NCBI RefSeq assembly: GCF_000155735.2
Contig: NC_020908.1
Span: forward strand, 2,609,001-2,673,000
From: Octadecabacter arcticus 238
GTDB lineage: Bacteria > Pseudomonadota > Alphaproteobacteria > Rhodobacterales > Rhodobacteraceae
DNA length: 64,000 nucleotides
Reading direction: 5' to 3'
Positions 53,889-64,000 of this stretch are shown piece by piece. Position 1 is the stretch's first letter. Every line of letters begins with the position of its first letter. A program made the translations under genes and the position numbers. The notes beneath the pieces are model-generated. The model ran no database searches and was not told the DNA's origin. It saw only the letters and a list, made by a program, of their open reading frames with translations.

Positions 53889-56151
53889 CAGGCGATTGCC
53901 TTATTGTTGTTCTTTTGCAGATGCGCCAACACTTCATCGCGCGGGCCATCCACGGCCAAGCGGCCATTTTGCAAGATCACTGTACGGGTGGTGAGTTCAA
54001 GGATCGGCACACGGTGGGTCGCGATAATCGCCGTGCGCCCGTTAAGCCATGTTTCCAGACGGCGAATCAGCGTCGCCTCAAGCGTTTGATCCAGCGCCGC
54101 AGTCGGTTCATCGAGCAGGCAAATCTTCGGGTTTTGCAGCCACAACCGCCCCCAGCCCAGCGATTGACGCTGCCCGATGGACAGGCCTTCGCCACCATCG
54201 GAAATTTCCAGATCAAGGCCCTTGGGGTGATTGCGCACGAACTGACCCAAGCCTGCAAAATCGAGCGATTGTAGCAGGCGGTCGTCATCGCGTTCCAGCA
54301 ATGTCAGGTTCAAATTTTCGCGCAGCGTGCCACTGAAAAGCCGCACTTCTTGGGACAGGTAGCCGATAGAAAGGCGCAGATCGCGCGGCATCACCTGCCC
54401 CATATCGACCCCGTCAACCAACACCCGCCCCTTGGTGGGGCGGTAAATGCCTGACAGCAATTTCAACAACGTGGACTTGCCGGACCCGTTCGATCCTAGC
54501 ACCGCGATGCGCTGCCCCGGTTCGATCCTCAGCCCCGGAATATCAAGGGTCTGCCCACTGTCGGCATTGTAGCAAAACGCGATGTCGCGCAACTCAAACC
54601 CGCCCTTCATCTCTTCGCGGCGCAGGTATTGGCGGTCTTCTTCTTGTTCTTGTTCTTGTTCTACGTCAGCAATCTCGCCCAACGCCTCTAGTGCAGCCTT
54701 CACTTTAGACCAACGCGCCAGCGTCGATGCAAGCTGCGTCAATGGGCCAAGTGTGCGCGATGTCAGGATGCCCACGGCGATGATCGTGCCGATAGTGAAC
54801 TGACCCGTAAAAACCATAAACGTGCCTGCAACGACAGCCGCCACATAGGTAGCCTGTTGCACGCCTTGCGCCCAGAACGTCAGGGTGCTTGCCAGTTTGC
54901 GCTGCTCGGACGTGGCAAGCGATGACACAGCGGACAGTTCCGCCCACAGGCGCTTGAACCGGTCTTCACCGCGCTGCGATTTGATCGTGTCGGCCTCGTA
55001 TATAACCTCGTGCAGCAGTTTGTTAGATTTGGTCGACGCGCCTTGGGTCTGTTGGGTTAGGGCGATCATTTTTTCTGCATGAAGAACGATGGCAGAACCA
55101 TCAACACTCCGCCGACAAACAATACCCACACAACATTGCCGCCAATTGATGCCACAAGTGCCAAAAACAATACAATGAACGGAAGGTCGGTCAGGGTGCC
55201 AATCGTCGATGCTGTGAAAAACTCACGCACCGATCCAAATTCGCGCACGGCAGAAAACAAGCCAGAAGGCGTCTGACCTTCTTTGCCGCGCCGCATTCCC
55301 AACAAGCGATCCATCAAAAGCGATTGAACCTGCAATTCTATTTTGCGGCCTGCTCCGTCCATCAACCGAGCGCGCGCAATGCGCAATCCGGCCTCAAGCA
55401 GCATGGCAAGACCGGCACCAATCGCCAACACCCACAACGTCGCCGTAGACTGGTGCGGGATCACGCGGTCATAAACTTGCAAGCTGAACAACGCCACGGC
55501 GACGGCCAAAAGGTTGGCCACAAACGACCCCAGCGCAATTTCCACGATGTGGCGGCGGAATTGCAGCATTTCACCCCAGAACCAGTGGGCTTTCTTGCCT
55601 TTGCGGGCGTGTTTCTTGGCTAGGTCCGCAACCGCCATGTCCGCACGCAAAACGAGGCCGCTGAAATAGGGCAGAAAGTCTGACAACGGCACTTCGGCGC
55701 GATTGTCACGACAGGTGGTATCAAAGACGATGACCGCATCGTCGATCTGATCAAGAACCAGCAACACATGTCCGCTCGTCATTTCGACAAGGGCGGGCCA
55801 TAGATCCGGCGTGGGTTTGCGCACTGTGGTCACAGCGCTGATCATGCCTGCATGGTTCAGCGCCTTGGCGATGGCGCGCGGCGTGATGTCGCCGCCGTCC
55901 GTGGCTGTTATAACCTCAAGCAAATCCGAGCGCACGATGTCCACACCCAGAAAACCGGCATAGGTCGCGGCCAGATCAGCGCGCGCTTTGGCTTTGTCGC
56001 TGTAGCGATCCTCAGCGCGGGCGGCTTCAACAACGGGAATTGGCAAATCTGCGGCGGGAACAGCGGCCGCCAAAGCCTTTGGATTGCCGACGCGCGTCAG
56101 CTTACCGCCGCGGCTGGCGTTGATATCAAAAGCAAGGACTGGGCCGCTCAA
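53888..56151 (-). pseudogene. LapB-like type I secretion ABC exporter, frameshifted at an A6 tract
   Basis: The first frame (56151-55066, TTG start coupled to the tolC-like stop) encodes an N-terminal C39-like domain apparently without a catalytic Cys, and the membrane domain (LAVAVALFSLQVYDRVIPHQ), ending SFFMQKK and a stop. The second frame (to 53888) resumes directly as MIALTQQTQGASTKSNKLLH and carries the ATPase: Walker A GSNGSGKST, a degenerate signature SIGQRQSLG and Walker B ICLLDEPTAALD. One extra A in the AAAAAA run at 55069-55074 would restore a single frame. It is either a recent loss or rescued by slippage. All other motifs are intact. Confidence 0.82.
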
Positions 56152-57479
56152 ATGTCTTCTCCGTCAACTAAAGTTCCGTAGATGCGGGCCAGTTTCAGTT
56201 CTTGGCGGGCAAGGTCATAGCGCAGCGCGACCGCATCGCGTTCAGCATCTAGTTTGGTGCGAAACACACCGACAACATCGGGCACAGATCGTTGCCCCGC
56301 GCGCAATTGCTGTTCGAACAATGTGTAGGTGTTGTTGGCTTGGCTGATGATCGTGGCGATGTTAGACTGCTGGCGGTGCAGTGACGTAATCAGGCCTTCA
56401 ATCGCAGCGACTTCGCGTGCGCTGTCTTCGTGCTGTTCGGCAACTTGCAATTCAGCCGCGCGACCCATGGCGTCAATCGCGGCCAGATCGGCGCCGCGCC
56501 CAAAACCAAGCCCGTTGGGAATACCGACATTGATCCCCGCCGTGCCGCCCTGCCCGACTGTGCCCGATGCCGTGATGTTGGGTGAATACCCTGCCTGCAG
56601 TGCGCGGGCCTCGGCCATACCGCTTATGCCTTGGGCCTCGACCTTCATCACATCAAGTGGCTGGGCCGTGCTGGCGGGATCAGCGATCGTTTCAATCCCC
56701 GACACACCGTCCAACGACGTGGCTGACATTGCGGCAAGTTCGGCTTGCGCAGCACTCGCCGCTTCGCGATCTTCCAAAAAGTCAGATCGCATTTGTGCAA
56801 ATTTCTGCTGCACCAATTGCAGATCGGCACGATCATTAATGCCAGCGTTCACACGTTCCGACATCACGTATTCAAATCGTTCCATCCGCGCCATTCCGCT
56901 TTCATTCACGGCAGCGCGAGCTTGCGCGCTTTGGGCGGTCAGGTACAGATCGAGCGCTTGATAAACGCGATCATTGGTGTCCTGCGCCAGTGCCACGGCA
57001 GCGACTTCGACGTCGGCACGGGCAAATTCCCGTTCAGCCCGTTTGGCACCGTTGTCGAAAAGGGTCTGTTCGATTACCAGATTGGCCACGACAGACCCGA
57101 GCGAGTTCAGGGAAATCTGTGGGCCAAGTGTCCGCAGCCAGTTCAATTCGCGTGCTTGCGAGCGCAACATGGCCGCGCGCAATTGCGCTTCGGCAGCGCG
57201 CGAATTTGCGGCCAAGACGGACGAAGCAACCTGTGTATAAGGACCGGTCGGCAAAACAGAACGGCGGTTCAGCAAGTCGTCAATCAGCGCGGACCGCTCA
57301 CCGTTAGACAACTCACCCTCTAAGGCGACACCGCCTTGCGGCCCACCCGCAACAGACGCGTCATTTGTTCGCAATAAATCGCTCGCGCGGGACACAATGT
57401 CCTCACCCATGCAGCCGCTCAAAACAACGACAGCCAATCCTGCTGCCAGCGATGTTTTGATGTGCCTTGCCTGTCCCAA
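56148..57479 (-). CDS. TolC-family outer membrane lipoprotein of the type I secretion system
   Basis: 443 aa from a TTG at 57477-57479, chosen because a GAGG site lies 7 bases upstream and it gives a proper lipoprotein signal (MGQARHIKTSLAAGLAVVVL, lipobox LSGC). The frame is open to 57554. Outer-membrane-efflux repeats: ANLVIEQTLFDNGAKRAERE and a matching second half (GIPNGLGFGRGADLAAIDAM). TolC-like trimers provide the outer-membrane channel for adhesin export. The stop overlaps the TTG start of the ABC exporter (TTGA). Confidence 0.85.
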   Translation of the reverse strand: MGQARHIKTSLAAGLAVVVLSGCMGEDIVSRASDLLRTNDASVAGGPQGGVALEGELSNGERSALIDDLLNRRSVLPTGPYTQVASSVLAANSRAAEAQLRAAMLRSQARELNWLRTLGPQISLNSLGSVVANLVIEQTLFDNGAKRAEREFARADVEVAAVALAQDTNDRVYQALDLYLTAQSAQARAAVNESGMARMERFEYVMSERVNAGINDRADLQLVQQKFAQMRSDFLEDREAASAAQAELAAMSATSLDGVSGIETIADPASTAQPLDVMKVEAQGISGMAEARALQAGYSPNITASGTVGQGGTAGINVGIPNGLGFGRGADLAAIDAMGRAAELQVAEQHEDSAREVAAIEGLITSLHRQQSNIATIISQANNTYTLFEQQLRAGQRSVPDVVGVFRTKLDAERDAVALRYDLARQELKLARIYGTLVDGEDI

Positions 57480-59643
57480 TCGTCTACCTCGGTTCGCTTT
57501 TCTGGTGCGGAGTGGGGGCCGGTTGATCCGGCCCTCCACCATTTTTGATCGCATCCCGTTCGATTAAGGGGATTAAGTCGCAACCCATGACGGACAAGGC
57601 TATTAGATCGTGACGTTAACGATGTCTTCTTCGATAAAGACCTGCGCGTCATCACCCATTGTGTAAACGTTGTAGTCGTTGCCACCAATCGACGTCTGTG
57701 TACCGGTATTGGCCGCGCCAATAAGGGTAATGCTGTCATCAACACCGCCGTGAACAATAAGATTGTTGTCCGCGTCCGACAGACCCTCAAGCGTGCTGAC
57801 GTCCAGCGACAATTCGCTGTCCTTGGCAAAGCTCAGATCGATCGCACCGATGTCAAAACCGCCCAGACCGCCCATGTCGACTGCGTTGGTGCCCGCTTCT
57901 TCCATGACCATGAAGGTGGCGTTTGAATTTCCTGAGGTATCCGTTTCGTTCACAACCAGATGGGACCCGTTGGGCAGCGCGGGTTCAAAGCTGTAAAACG
58001 TCTGATCTGTTGGCAATGCGAAACCGTCATCCTGATCAGCCAACTGGTTGGTTGTGCCAGCGGCCGTAATCTCGTTCACGGTGACATCATTGTCCGTCGT
58101 TTCGGTGCGCAAAGAACTGACACCCTCGGGTGTGATCGTAACGGCTGTGATTTCGGGGGCATCTGGATCAACCGTATCAACGCGGAAGGTGTCGGTGATG
58201 CTATCGGTGTTGCCATTGGCATCTGTGGCCAAAATCGTCACGTTGGCATCATAGTCGCCCCCGGGAATTTCGGACGCTGCAAAATCAATGGTCCAGTTGC
58301 CCGCCGCATCGACAGTTGCCGCGCTGCTGACCGAGCCATTGACGTGTTGGAACGTGACCATAACAGACGATCCAGCCTCAACCGTGCCGCCAAGCGTCAC
58401 GCCATCTGAGGCTTCAGAATAGTTGACGACGTTGTCGCCTTCAACCGGATCAGTGGTTGTCAGTTCATTCACCAACGTGTCCACTTCAATTGTGCGAGTT
58501 ATCGGCTGGGACACATTGCCATGCTGATCTGTTGCCGTTGCAGTTACGGTCGTTGTGTATTCATCGTGCTGAATGGACGATGCAGGGAAATTTGCGCTCC
58601 ATTGACCGTTTCCACCTGCACTGACCGTCATTTTCTGACCGCCAAATTCGACCAGAACGGACGATAAAGGTTCGACCTGACTAGAGAATACGACACCGTC
58701 TTCAGCTTCAGCGGCGTTGATGATGTCGTCGCCCTCAACCTTTTCGGACGAAAAGTTGAATGGCTCGACAATGGTGTCGATCTACACACTGTCGCGGACT
58801 TCTTTGTAGTTGCCAAGCGCGTCCGTGATGGAGGCCATGATTTGCGCTGAATCAGTATCGGCGGGGAGCATACTCACAGAAAAGTTTGCCGACCATGTGC
58901 CGTCAGGCTGCGCCAGAACTTCCATTGACGAAGCCCCTAAACCAACCGTTACAATCAGACCTGGGGTGGCTGTGCCGTTGATGACAACACCGTCGCTGGC
59001 CTCATCAAAACTCACAACGTCGTCCAACTCGATGGGTTGTGTCGACAGCGCCAGATCACCGGCCACAGTGTCGACCTGAACTGCCTCGCTCAGCGACGAT
59101 GTGTTGCCCGCCGCGTCTGTTGCAGTCACCGTCACAGTCGCTGGATATTCACCACCCAGCAAAGTGCCCCCGGGATACGTCACCGTCCAAGCGCCCGTAG
59201 AAGAATCCACTGCGGCCTGCATGACAACGCCGTGTAGGTTAACGCTGACGGTTGAACCGACCTCAACCGTTCCGGCCATCGTGATGGACTGGCTGGACTC
59301 GTCGAAATTGACGATGCCGTCAGACCCACCGGCTGTGTTCGTCGTCATCTCAAGTTCGTTAACGAATGTGTCGATGACAACTGATCCATCGGCTGTTGAC
59401 ATATTACCTGCCAAATCGGTGGCAACCACAGTTACCGACAACGTGTCTTCGCCTGTCGGGACTTCGCTGGACAGGTACGTTGTGGACCATATGCCGTTTT
59501 CGCCCGCGATCACCGTGTGGGACATCGACCCAAGGGTGACAACAACAGACGCCCCCGCCTCGGCGGTACCATTCAGTGCAACACCGCCCGGATGTTCACT
59601 ATTGTTGACGACGTTATCGCCACCACCAACGCCAGAAGTATCG

Positions 59644-59653
59644 ACAGTTACGC
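59644..59653. repeat. 10-bp target duplication of ISAs1 (left copy)
   Basis: ACAGTTACGC here is repeated at 60898-60907 on the other side of the element. Removing one copy and the IS restores the adhesin frame from VDTVTSVTV into TVDTSGVGGG. Confidence 0.85.
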
Positions 59654-60897
59654 CAGGGGAATCGCATGAGATTTAGGTATTAATTATTTCGGCGAGGAAA
59701 TCATCATCCCATGATGCAATGTGGCGCTTTGATCGCAGGCTATGCTTCCCCTTTACGGAGCGCAGCATGTTGCTTGCAACGTGTTTTATGGTCGTAAAAT
59801 TGGCTGGAGCATTGCCTTTTCGGATACGGCATTCATCGTCGCGAAACACCATGTCCATGACCCAATGCAGCCCGTTTTCTATTCCCCAGTGGTCACGGAT
59901 GGCTTTGGCGTGATGTTCAGCATCTGATGTCATTGATGAAATGTAATAGCGGGTTTCGGCGCGCGTTTTATCCTGCAGGATGGCGTGGTACTGGACCATA
60001 ACGATGCTTTTCAAACCGGGCCAATTGTGGTCCGCTTTAAGCCAGTCAATATCCGTGCACACTGTGACCCTCCTTGTTTCGATACGGCCATGAGACTTCT
60101 CTACCGTTTCGTGGTAAGTGACTGTTGTGTCGTCATAATCTACGGCCGCCTGTTCCGTCATGAATAATTCTGTGTCCTTGCGTAGGCTGCCCTGATTACC
60201 CTTCAAAGCGAGGATGTAGTCTGCTTCTTTGGAGATGATCTTCGCGGCGATTTCGCGTTGGCATCTCATAGCGTCGATGGTGACAATAGCCCCCTTCAGG
60301 GTGAGCAGCTCCAACAGTTCTGGTATGGCCGTTATCTCGTTGGACTTGCCGTCCACCTGCCGTTGCGCCAGCGTCAGATTCCATTCCGAACTCCAGGCCG
60401 AGATCATGTGAATTGCGGCCTTGCCGCCAGCTTTATCCAGGCTGCGGCGAGAGGTTTTCCCATCAATCGCGACCACTCCAGTCACCGTCTTGTTAAGGGA
60501 GGCCACCCAGTCGATAAAACAGGCCTGAAACGCCTCGGCATCCAAGGCCGCAAAGATGTTTCCAAGTTGGTCATGGGACGGTGTCCCGTCTGCAAAAGGT
60601 AGAAAACGCTTCAAAAAGCCCAGTTTCTTGGTCCCATATATCGAGATGGCCGTCCAGTCATTGGCACCTGACAAAACAGCGCATAGGGTTAAGAGGAGTA
60701 TTTCCGGCAAAGGGTAAGTCACTTTAACCTCTTGACGTGAAACGCTTATCTCTGAAAAATGCGTAAGAAATTCAATGGGATGGACCTCAGGTGAACTTGG
60801 GTTTGGCATGGCATATGACCTCGTTAAACCAGTGAAGATCACCCATCGAATCAGCCTCTACAACATTTGTCATCGTTATTGTTCATGCGATTGCCCT
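59654..60897 (-). mobile_element. ISAs1-family insertion sequence
   Basis: 1244 bp with terminal inverted repeats: left AGGGGAATCGCATGA, right (inverted) AGGGCAATCGCATGA, flanked by the perfect 10-bp duplication ACAGTTACGC. It contains one intact transposase. The perfect duplication suggests a recent insertion into the adhesin gene. Confidence 0.92.
59673..60809 (-). CDS. ISAs1-family transposase
   Basis: 378 aa from the ATG at 60807-60809 with GAGG upstream; the longer frame to 60842 is unlikely. Typical family blocks: SRQEVKVTYPLPEILLLTLC, GTPSHDQLGNIFAALD, VVAIDGKTSRRS (catalytic Asp), IVTIDAMRCQREIAAKII and ALKGNQGSL. The C-terminal Glu region lies in DHWGIENGLHWVMDMVFRDD. No disruption is visible. 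It is on the same strand as the host adhesin gene. Confidence 0.93.
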   Translation of the reverse strand: MPNPSSPEVHPIEFLTHFSEISVSRQEVKVTYPLPEILLLTLCAVLSGANDWTAISIYGTKKLGFLKRFLPFADGTPSHDQLGNIFAALDAEAFQACFIDWVASLNKTVTGVVAIDGKTSRRSLDKAGGKAAIHMISAWSSEWNLTLAQRQVDGKSNEITAIPELLELLTLKGAIVTIDAMRCQREIAAKIISKEADYILALKGNQGSLRKDTELFMTEQAAVDYDDTTVTYHETVEKSHGRIETRRVTVCTDIDWLKADHNWPGLKSIVMVQYHAILQDKTRAETRYYISSMTSDAEHHAKAIRDHWGIENGLHWVMDMVFRDDECRIRKGNAPANFTTIKHVASNMLRSVKGKHSLRSKRHIASWDDDFLAEIINT

Positions 60898-62116
60898 ACA
60901 GTTACGCTCGTTACTGTATCAACGATAATCGTGCTGCTTGCGCTGGACGTGTTACCTGCAGAATCAGTGGCTGTGACCACAACGTCGTGGGTGTGGTAAT
61001 CGCCAGCCGTAATCACGTCTGGCGATGCGTCCAATATCCACGTAGTGTCCGTCACAACAGCCGCATAGTCCGTGCCGTCAATGGTGACGACGATTGTATC
61101 ACCGCCCGAGACGCCGCCCGTCAGGGTCACGCCACCGTCATATTCCTGTGCATTGATGACACTGTCAGCACCGCCTGTCGCCGCAATATCCACACCAATG
61201 ACCGTATCAACAACAAGCGTTTCGGTCACAGTCATGGTGCCGCCGTCGTTGGTTATCGTCACCTCGACGGGGGGTGTGTATTAACCTGTGTCGACATCGA
61301 CAGGGTCAAAAATAACTTCCCAGGTACCGTCATCGTCCACTGTTGTCGTTTCTGTCGTTGCGCCTATGACGACATCAACGGTTGCACCCGGTGTGCCCGT
61401 GCCGCCAATTTCGACACCATCAGCGTGATCTTCTTCATTCACCACATGTTGATTCCCATCACTGGTGCCCGTCGTGACATTGACTTGCGGGACAACCGGG
61501 TCACTCCCAGCGGCACCACCACCTGGAAGACCGATAATTGCAGCAGCACCCGCCGCAGCCGCCGCGCCGCCCCAGCCAAACATTGGGGCCAATCCGCCAA
61601 GTGCAGCCCCCAACATCCCGACTTCGTCATCCGATTGAACGAAGGCGTCCGCCAACATGACTTCCGCATCGCGCGCAAAGTACAAATCATCGCTGGCCGA
61701 AAATTTACCCATGCCTTCGCCGTCAACGTAATTGGCGAAGTAGTCCGCACCTGCGCCCTGCGTCAGTTGCACTTCGGTCAAGCTACCGCCAGCGGACAGG
61801 AACAATTTGTTCTCCGACACGCCATCCAATGTGAAGAACCCTTCCAAGAGAATGACACGCCCGTCGATCAATGTGACCTCAAGGGCTTAGCCCTGCCGTG
61901 TGTATGAAATAATTTGTCCGCGCGTCAGGTTGAGCGAAACATCCTCCCCCGCCCCAACAATAAGCGATGGCGAAGCGCCCTCACAGGCGACAGATCCTCT
62001 GGAAATATTGCCCGCAACATCACGGACGACGAAATTAATCGCTGACATGGTACACACTCGCCTCAACACTATGGCACTTTAATGTGCCGTTTTCTTCATT
62101 GCAGACACCATATGTT

Positions 62117-62124
62117 GGGTAATT
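62117..62124. repeat. 8-bp target duplication of IS66 (left copy)
   Basis: GGGTAATT here is repeated exactly at 63730-63737, immediately outside the two inverted ends of the IS66 element. Confidence 0.88.
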
Positions 62125-63729
62125 GTAACTCCCAAGGACCCCATCGGATATCGGGTTTTGTGTTGCCCTTGCGACGTTAGAGCCGAGCGATGATCTGTTG
62201 TGGTGATAGGGTGAGTGTTTCGAGGATATTGCCCCCGTGTTTTCTGACCGTCGAGATGACGGATTTGATGTCAGCGAAGACCTGCGCGCCCTCGAGGGTG
62301 CGGAAAGTTCCCGAGATTTTCATGCGCAACTTCATCATGCGCAGGTCCCGTTCGGCCTGATTGTTGGTGAAGGGAACTGTGAAGTCCGTAAGGAACCTTA
62401 GGACGTCATCACGGTAGTCGCGCAAGCGGACCAGAAGGTTATGGCCTGGCCGCCTGGCTTTTCGGCCTCGCGCACCAGTGCGTCTAGCCAGTGGGTCTTG
62501 TCGCTCATGGAAGGCGAGGCCCTCGGTGAGGATCGCCATGTATTTGGTGAGGATGCCGTGGTGAACCGACGTGGGGAGTTCGGTCTCGCCTCGCCCCTGA
62601 GCCGCGCACTTGAGCTGATTGGCGCTGTTGAGCAGCACGCTCATCGCGCACGCCCACGGCTCCTTTTCGATTTCTTCGATGGCCTTGAGTTCCCGTAAAT
62701 GATGCGCCCCGCACAGGGCGTGCGCGTCCACCCCACTCATATGGGCGTAATAGGACTTCCAGTGGTCATGAACAATTGTCCCGCCGGTCAGGAAGGATGG
62801 AACAGCACCGCGCTTGGCGCTGATGCGATAATGCGTGAAGGCGAGATCGCTGATTGAGTGCAGCCAGTGCAGCTTACCATCAACACGAAGTCCGGTCTCA
62901 TCCAGATGCCGAACGCCGCCTTCATTGAGCCGGGCCAGAATGTGTTCGACGACGCCACCCAAGGTACGCGCTGTGCCGTTCACCCAGTTGGTCACGCTGG
63001 CCGCGCATAGGCTGGTGGCACCAAACAAATCACGCAGGAGTTGGCAGACCCGATCCTCGGGGATCAGCTGCTGAACATTGCAGTAGACCGCCGCCGCCCG
63101 AATGCGCTTACCGTATTGCACGTGTGTATTCACGCCATCGGGAAAGGTGGCTGTCGTCGTGGCTCGGCAATGGCCACAACAATAAATCGCTGCCTGATGC
63201 TCTGTGACCTCCAGACGCGGCACCGGTATGTCATAAACCTGACGCCTCTCCACCGCCTTGATCATCCCAGCCGTCAAGCCATGCTGACAGGTGCCACAGG
63301 CCTCAGCCTCATGTCGCTCCACAAAGTCAGGCGTTGCTGTCTGACGTAGGGTGTCGCCTCGGTGGCCAACTTAACCACCACTTTTCTTACCGGACTTACC
63401 ACGCAGGCTACGCGGTACCGGCTTCTTCAACCCATCACTCGAAGGCGGCTTGCTGCTATTACTGCTGTTCTTGGCCAACTGACGCCGCAGATCCGCATTC
63501 TCTTGCGCCATGCTCGCCAACGCGGCTTCCAACTCGGCGATCCTGCGCAGAGCCGTGGCGAGGAGTTGTTCAAGAGCAGTAACTTGGTCCATTCCACCAA
63601 TGATTCAGAGAAATCGTCACAGCGCCACGAAATTCAGACCACAACAGAAAATTCATGCGCCTAATGGCCAAGGAGACTCACATCAAAACTGACAAAAACC
63701 CGTTATCGGCTGGGGTGCTTGGGAGTTAC
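62125..63729 (-). mobile_element. IS66-family element of the single-gene (ISBst12-like) type
   Basis: 1605 bp. Inverted ends of about 35 bp start GTAACTCCCAAG on both sides with roughly 30 matching positions. Perfect 8-bp duplications GGGTAATT flank it. It holds a tnpC gene but no tnpA or tnpB, as in the ISBst12 subgroup. It lies about 75 bases upstream of the adhesin start, so it probably separates that gene from its promoter. Confidence 0.9.
62177..63592 (-). pseudogene. IS66-family transposase TnpC with one in-frame stop
   Basis: The N-terminal leucine-zipper-like part (ALEQLLATALRRIAELEAAL, then NSSNSSKPPSSDG) ends at TAA 63371-63373. The same frame continues without interruption (VGHRGDTLRQTATPDFVERH) into the zinc finger and DDE domain (CGTCQHGL, HLDETGLRVDGKLHWLHS, TNNQAERDLRMMKLRMKISG) and ends at 62177. 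From related proteins the missing residue is probably Gln (SGGQVGHRG), so a CAA to TAA change. The transposase is therefore truncated unless the stop is read through. Confidence 0.82.
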
Positions 63730-63823
63730 GGGTAATTTACAATTCCTAGGGGAATTTCCTATCTTTCAAGCCACAACACAACCATGACACAATCATGACA
63801 CAATAATATTATTTCCCGTTTAT

Positions 63824-64000
63824 TCACAAAGGCTTACGGCGGTCTAGCGTGTTATTTAGTGCCGCACCAACCAAAATGAGATACGCGCTCAGGTAGAACC
63901 AAAACAGAAGAGCAATGACCGCTCCAAGTGATCCGTATACCTCATTGTAAGTTGAAAAGTTCGCCACATAGGTCGAAAATGCTGCCGACATTGCGAGCCA
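63824..64000 (-). CDS. YihY/BrkB family membrane protein, C-terminal part (cut by window end)
   Basis: 59 codons visible, ending TGA at 63824-63826. The sequence VANFSTYNEVYGSLGAVIAL followed by LFWFYLSAYLILVGAALNNT is the C-terminal membrane segment of YihY/virulence factor BrkB proteins. The frame continues beyond the window. This places ordinary chromosomal sequence next to the IS66 element. Confidence 0.85.
   Translation of the reverse strand, partial: WLAMSAAFSTYVANFSTYNEVYGSLGAVIALLFWFYLSAYLILVGAALNNTLDRRKPL

Larger units (their letters stand above)
57603..62048 (-). pseudogene. large Ig-repeat adhesin (BapA-type N-terminus), with three in-frame stops and an ISAs1 insertion
   Basis: One minus-strand frame runs from the ATG at 62046-62048 (MSAINFVVRDVAGNISRGSV, a BapA-prefix-like start) through a repetitive array of roughly 90-residue Ig-like domains (motifs such as VTATDAAGNTSSLSEAVQVD). 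It ends in a type I secretion C-terminus (VFIEEDIVNVTI). The frame never shifts. It is interrupted by TAA at 61887-61889, TAA at 61281-61283 and TAG at 58782-58784, and by ISAs1 (59654-60897) with a 10-bp duplication. Comparison with sister repeats suggests the TAG replaces Gln (SVQIDT). Downstream lie the TolC, ABC and HlyD genes of its exporter. Confidence 0.85.

Noticed and set aside
57603..63592. Genuine stop-codon reassignment (TAA/TAG read as Gln)
   Set aside because: TAA and TAG serve as ordinary terminators in intact genes across the window, so reassignment is not credible; kept only as a low-probability readthrough note.

Overview
The window looks like a chromosomal stretch from a Roseobacter-group alphaproteobacterium (Rhodobacterales). 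The evidence is gene content and order: an aat / DUF2155 / MlaD-like / NDUFA12-type / RidA / clpX / clpP block, GapR (DUF2312), a short-chain fatty acyl regulator next to acs, an orphan FliM-type protein, DUF6880 and an imelysin iron operon. Insertion sequences are very dense: IS30, IS5, IS256, IS630, ISAs1 and IS66 types, several with visible inverted repeats and target duplications. That density resembles Octadecabacter-like genomes, but the genus is only an inference.

Layout. 1-7.1 kb is accessory sequence: IS30 pieces, a DUF3010 gene, pseudoazurin, a fragment of tpiA, an isopenicillin-N-synthase-like oxygenase, two small hypotheticals and long degenerate gaps. 7.1-24.5 kb is a genomic island bounded by a 51-bp exact repeat of the 3' part of a tRNA-Thr(TGT) gene, which is intact at 24475-24550. 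A P4-type integrase lies at the left end, and pairs of 11-bp-spaced direct repeats lie beside both ends. Cargo includes a DUF6880 protein and an iron operon (small His-rich ORF, hemP, a hypothetical, imelysin, di-heme oxidoreductase, second imelysin, DUF1513) with an iron-rhodo-box-like site upstream. An IS5 copy, copies of a dispersed non-coding repeat, and a compact module follow. That module has two HTH proteins and a second tyrosine recombinase converging on a two-gene unit made of a large QueC-like protein and a partner starting Met-Gly. The two-gene unit is the best candidate for an undescribed (possibly anti-phage) system.

24.6-34.8 kb holds a conserved hypothetical, a PhzF-like protein, gapR, a fadJ pseudogene truncated by IS256, a DUF442 phosphatase-like protein, a FliM-like protein and a two-component system whose kinase carries a solute-symporter domain. 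34.9-43.8 kb looks like an acetate or short-chain carboxylate unit: an ScfR-type regulator divergent from a five-gene ABC importer (substrate-binding protein, two permeases, two ATPases), followed by acs. Phased 11-bp direct repeats lie upstream of acs. 44-52.5 kb has accB-accC, an intact IS630 element with a frameshifted transposase, a broken methyltransferase, and the aat-to-clpP core block.

52.7-62 kb is a type I secretion/adhesin locus (HlyD-like, ABC exporter, TolC-like, Ig-repeat adhesin with a BapA-type N-terminus). It is damaged at several points: an A6-tract frameshift in the exporter, three in-frame stops in the adhesin, and an ISAs1 insertion with a perfect 10-bp target duplication. 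An IS66 element with a perfect 8-bp duplication sits just upstream of the adhesin start, and the window ends inside a YihY/BrkB membrane protein gene.
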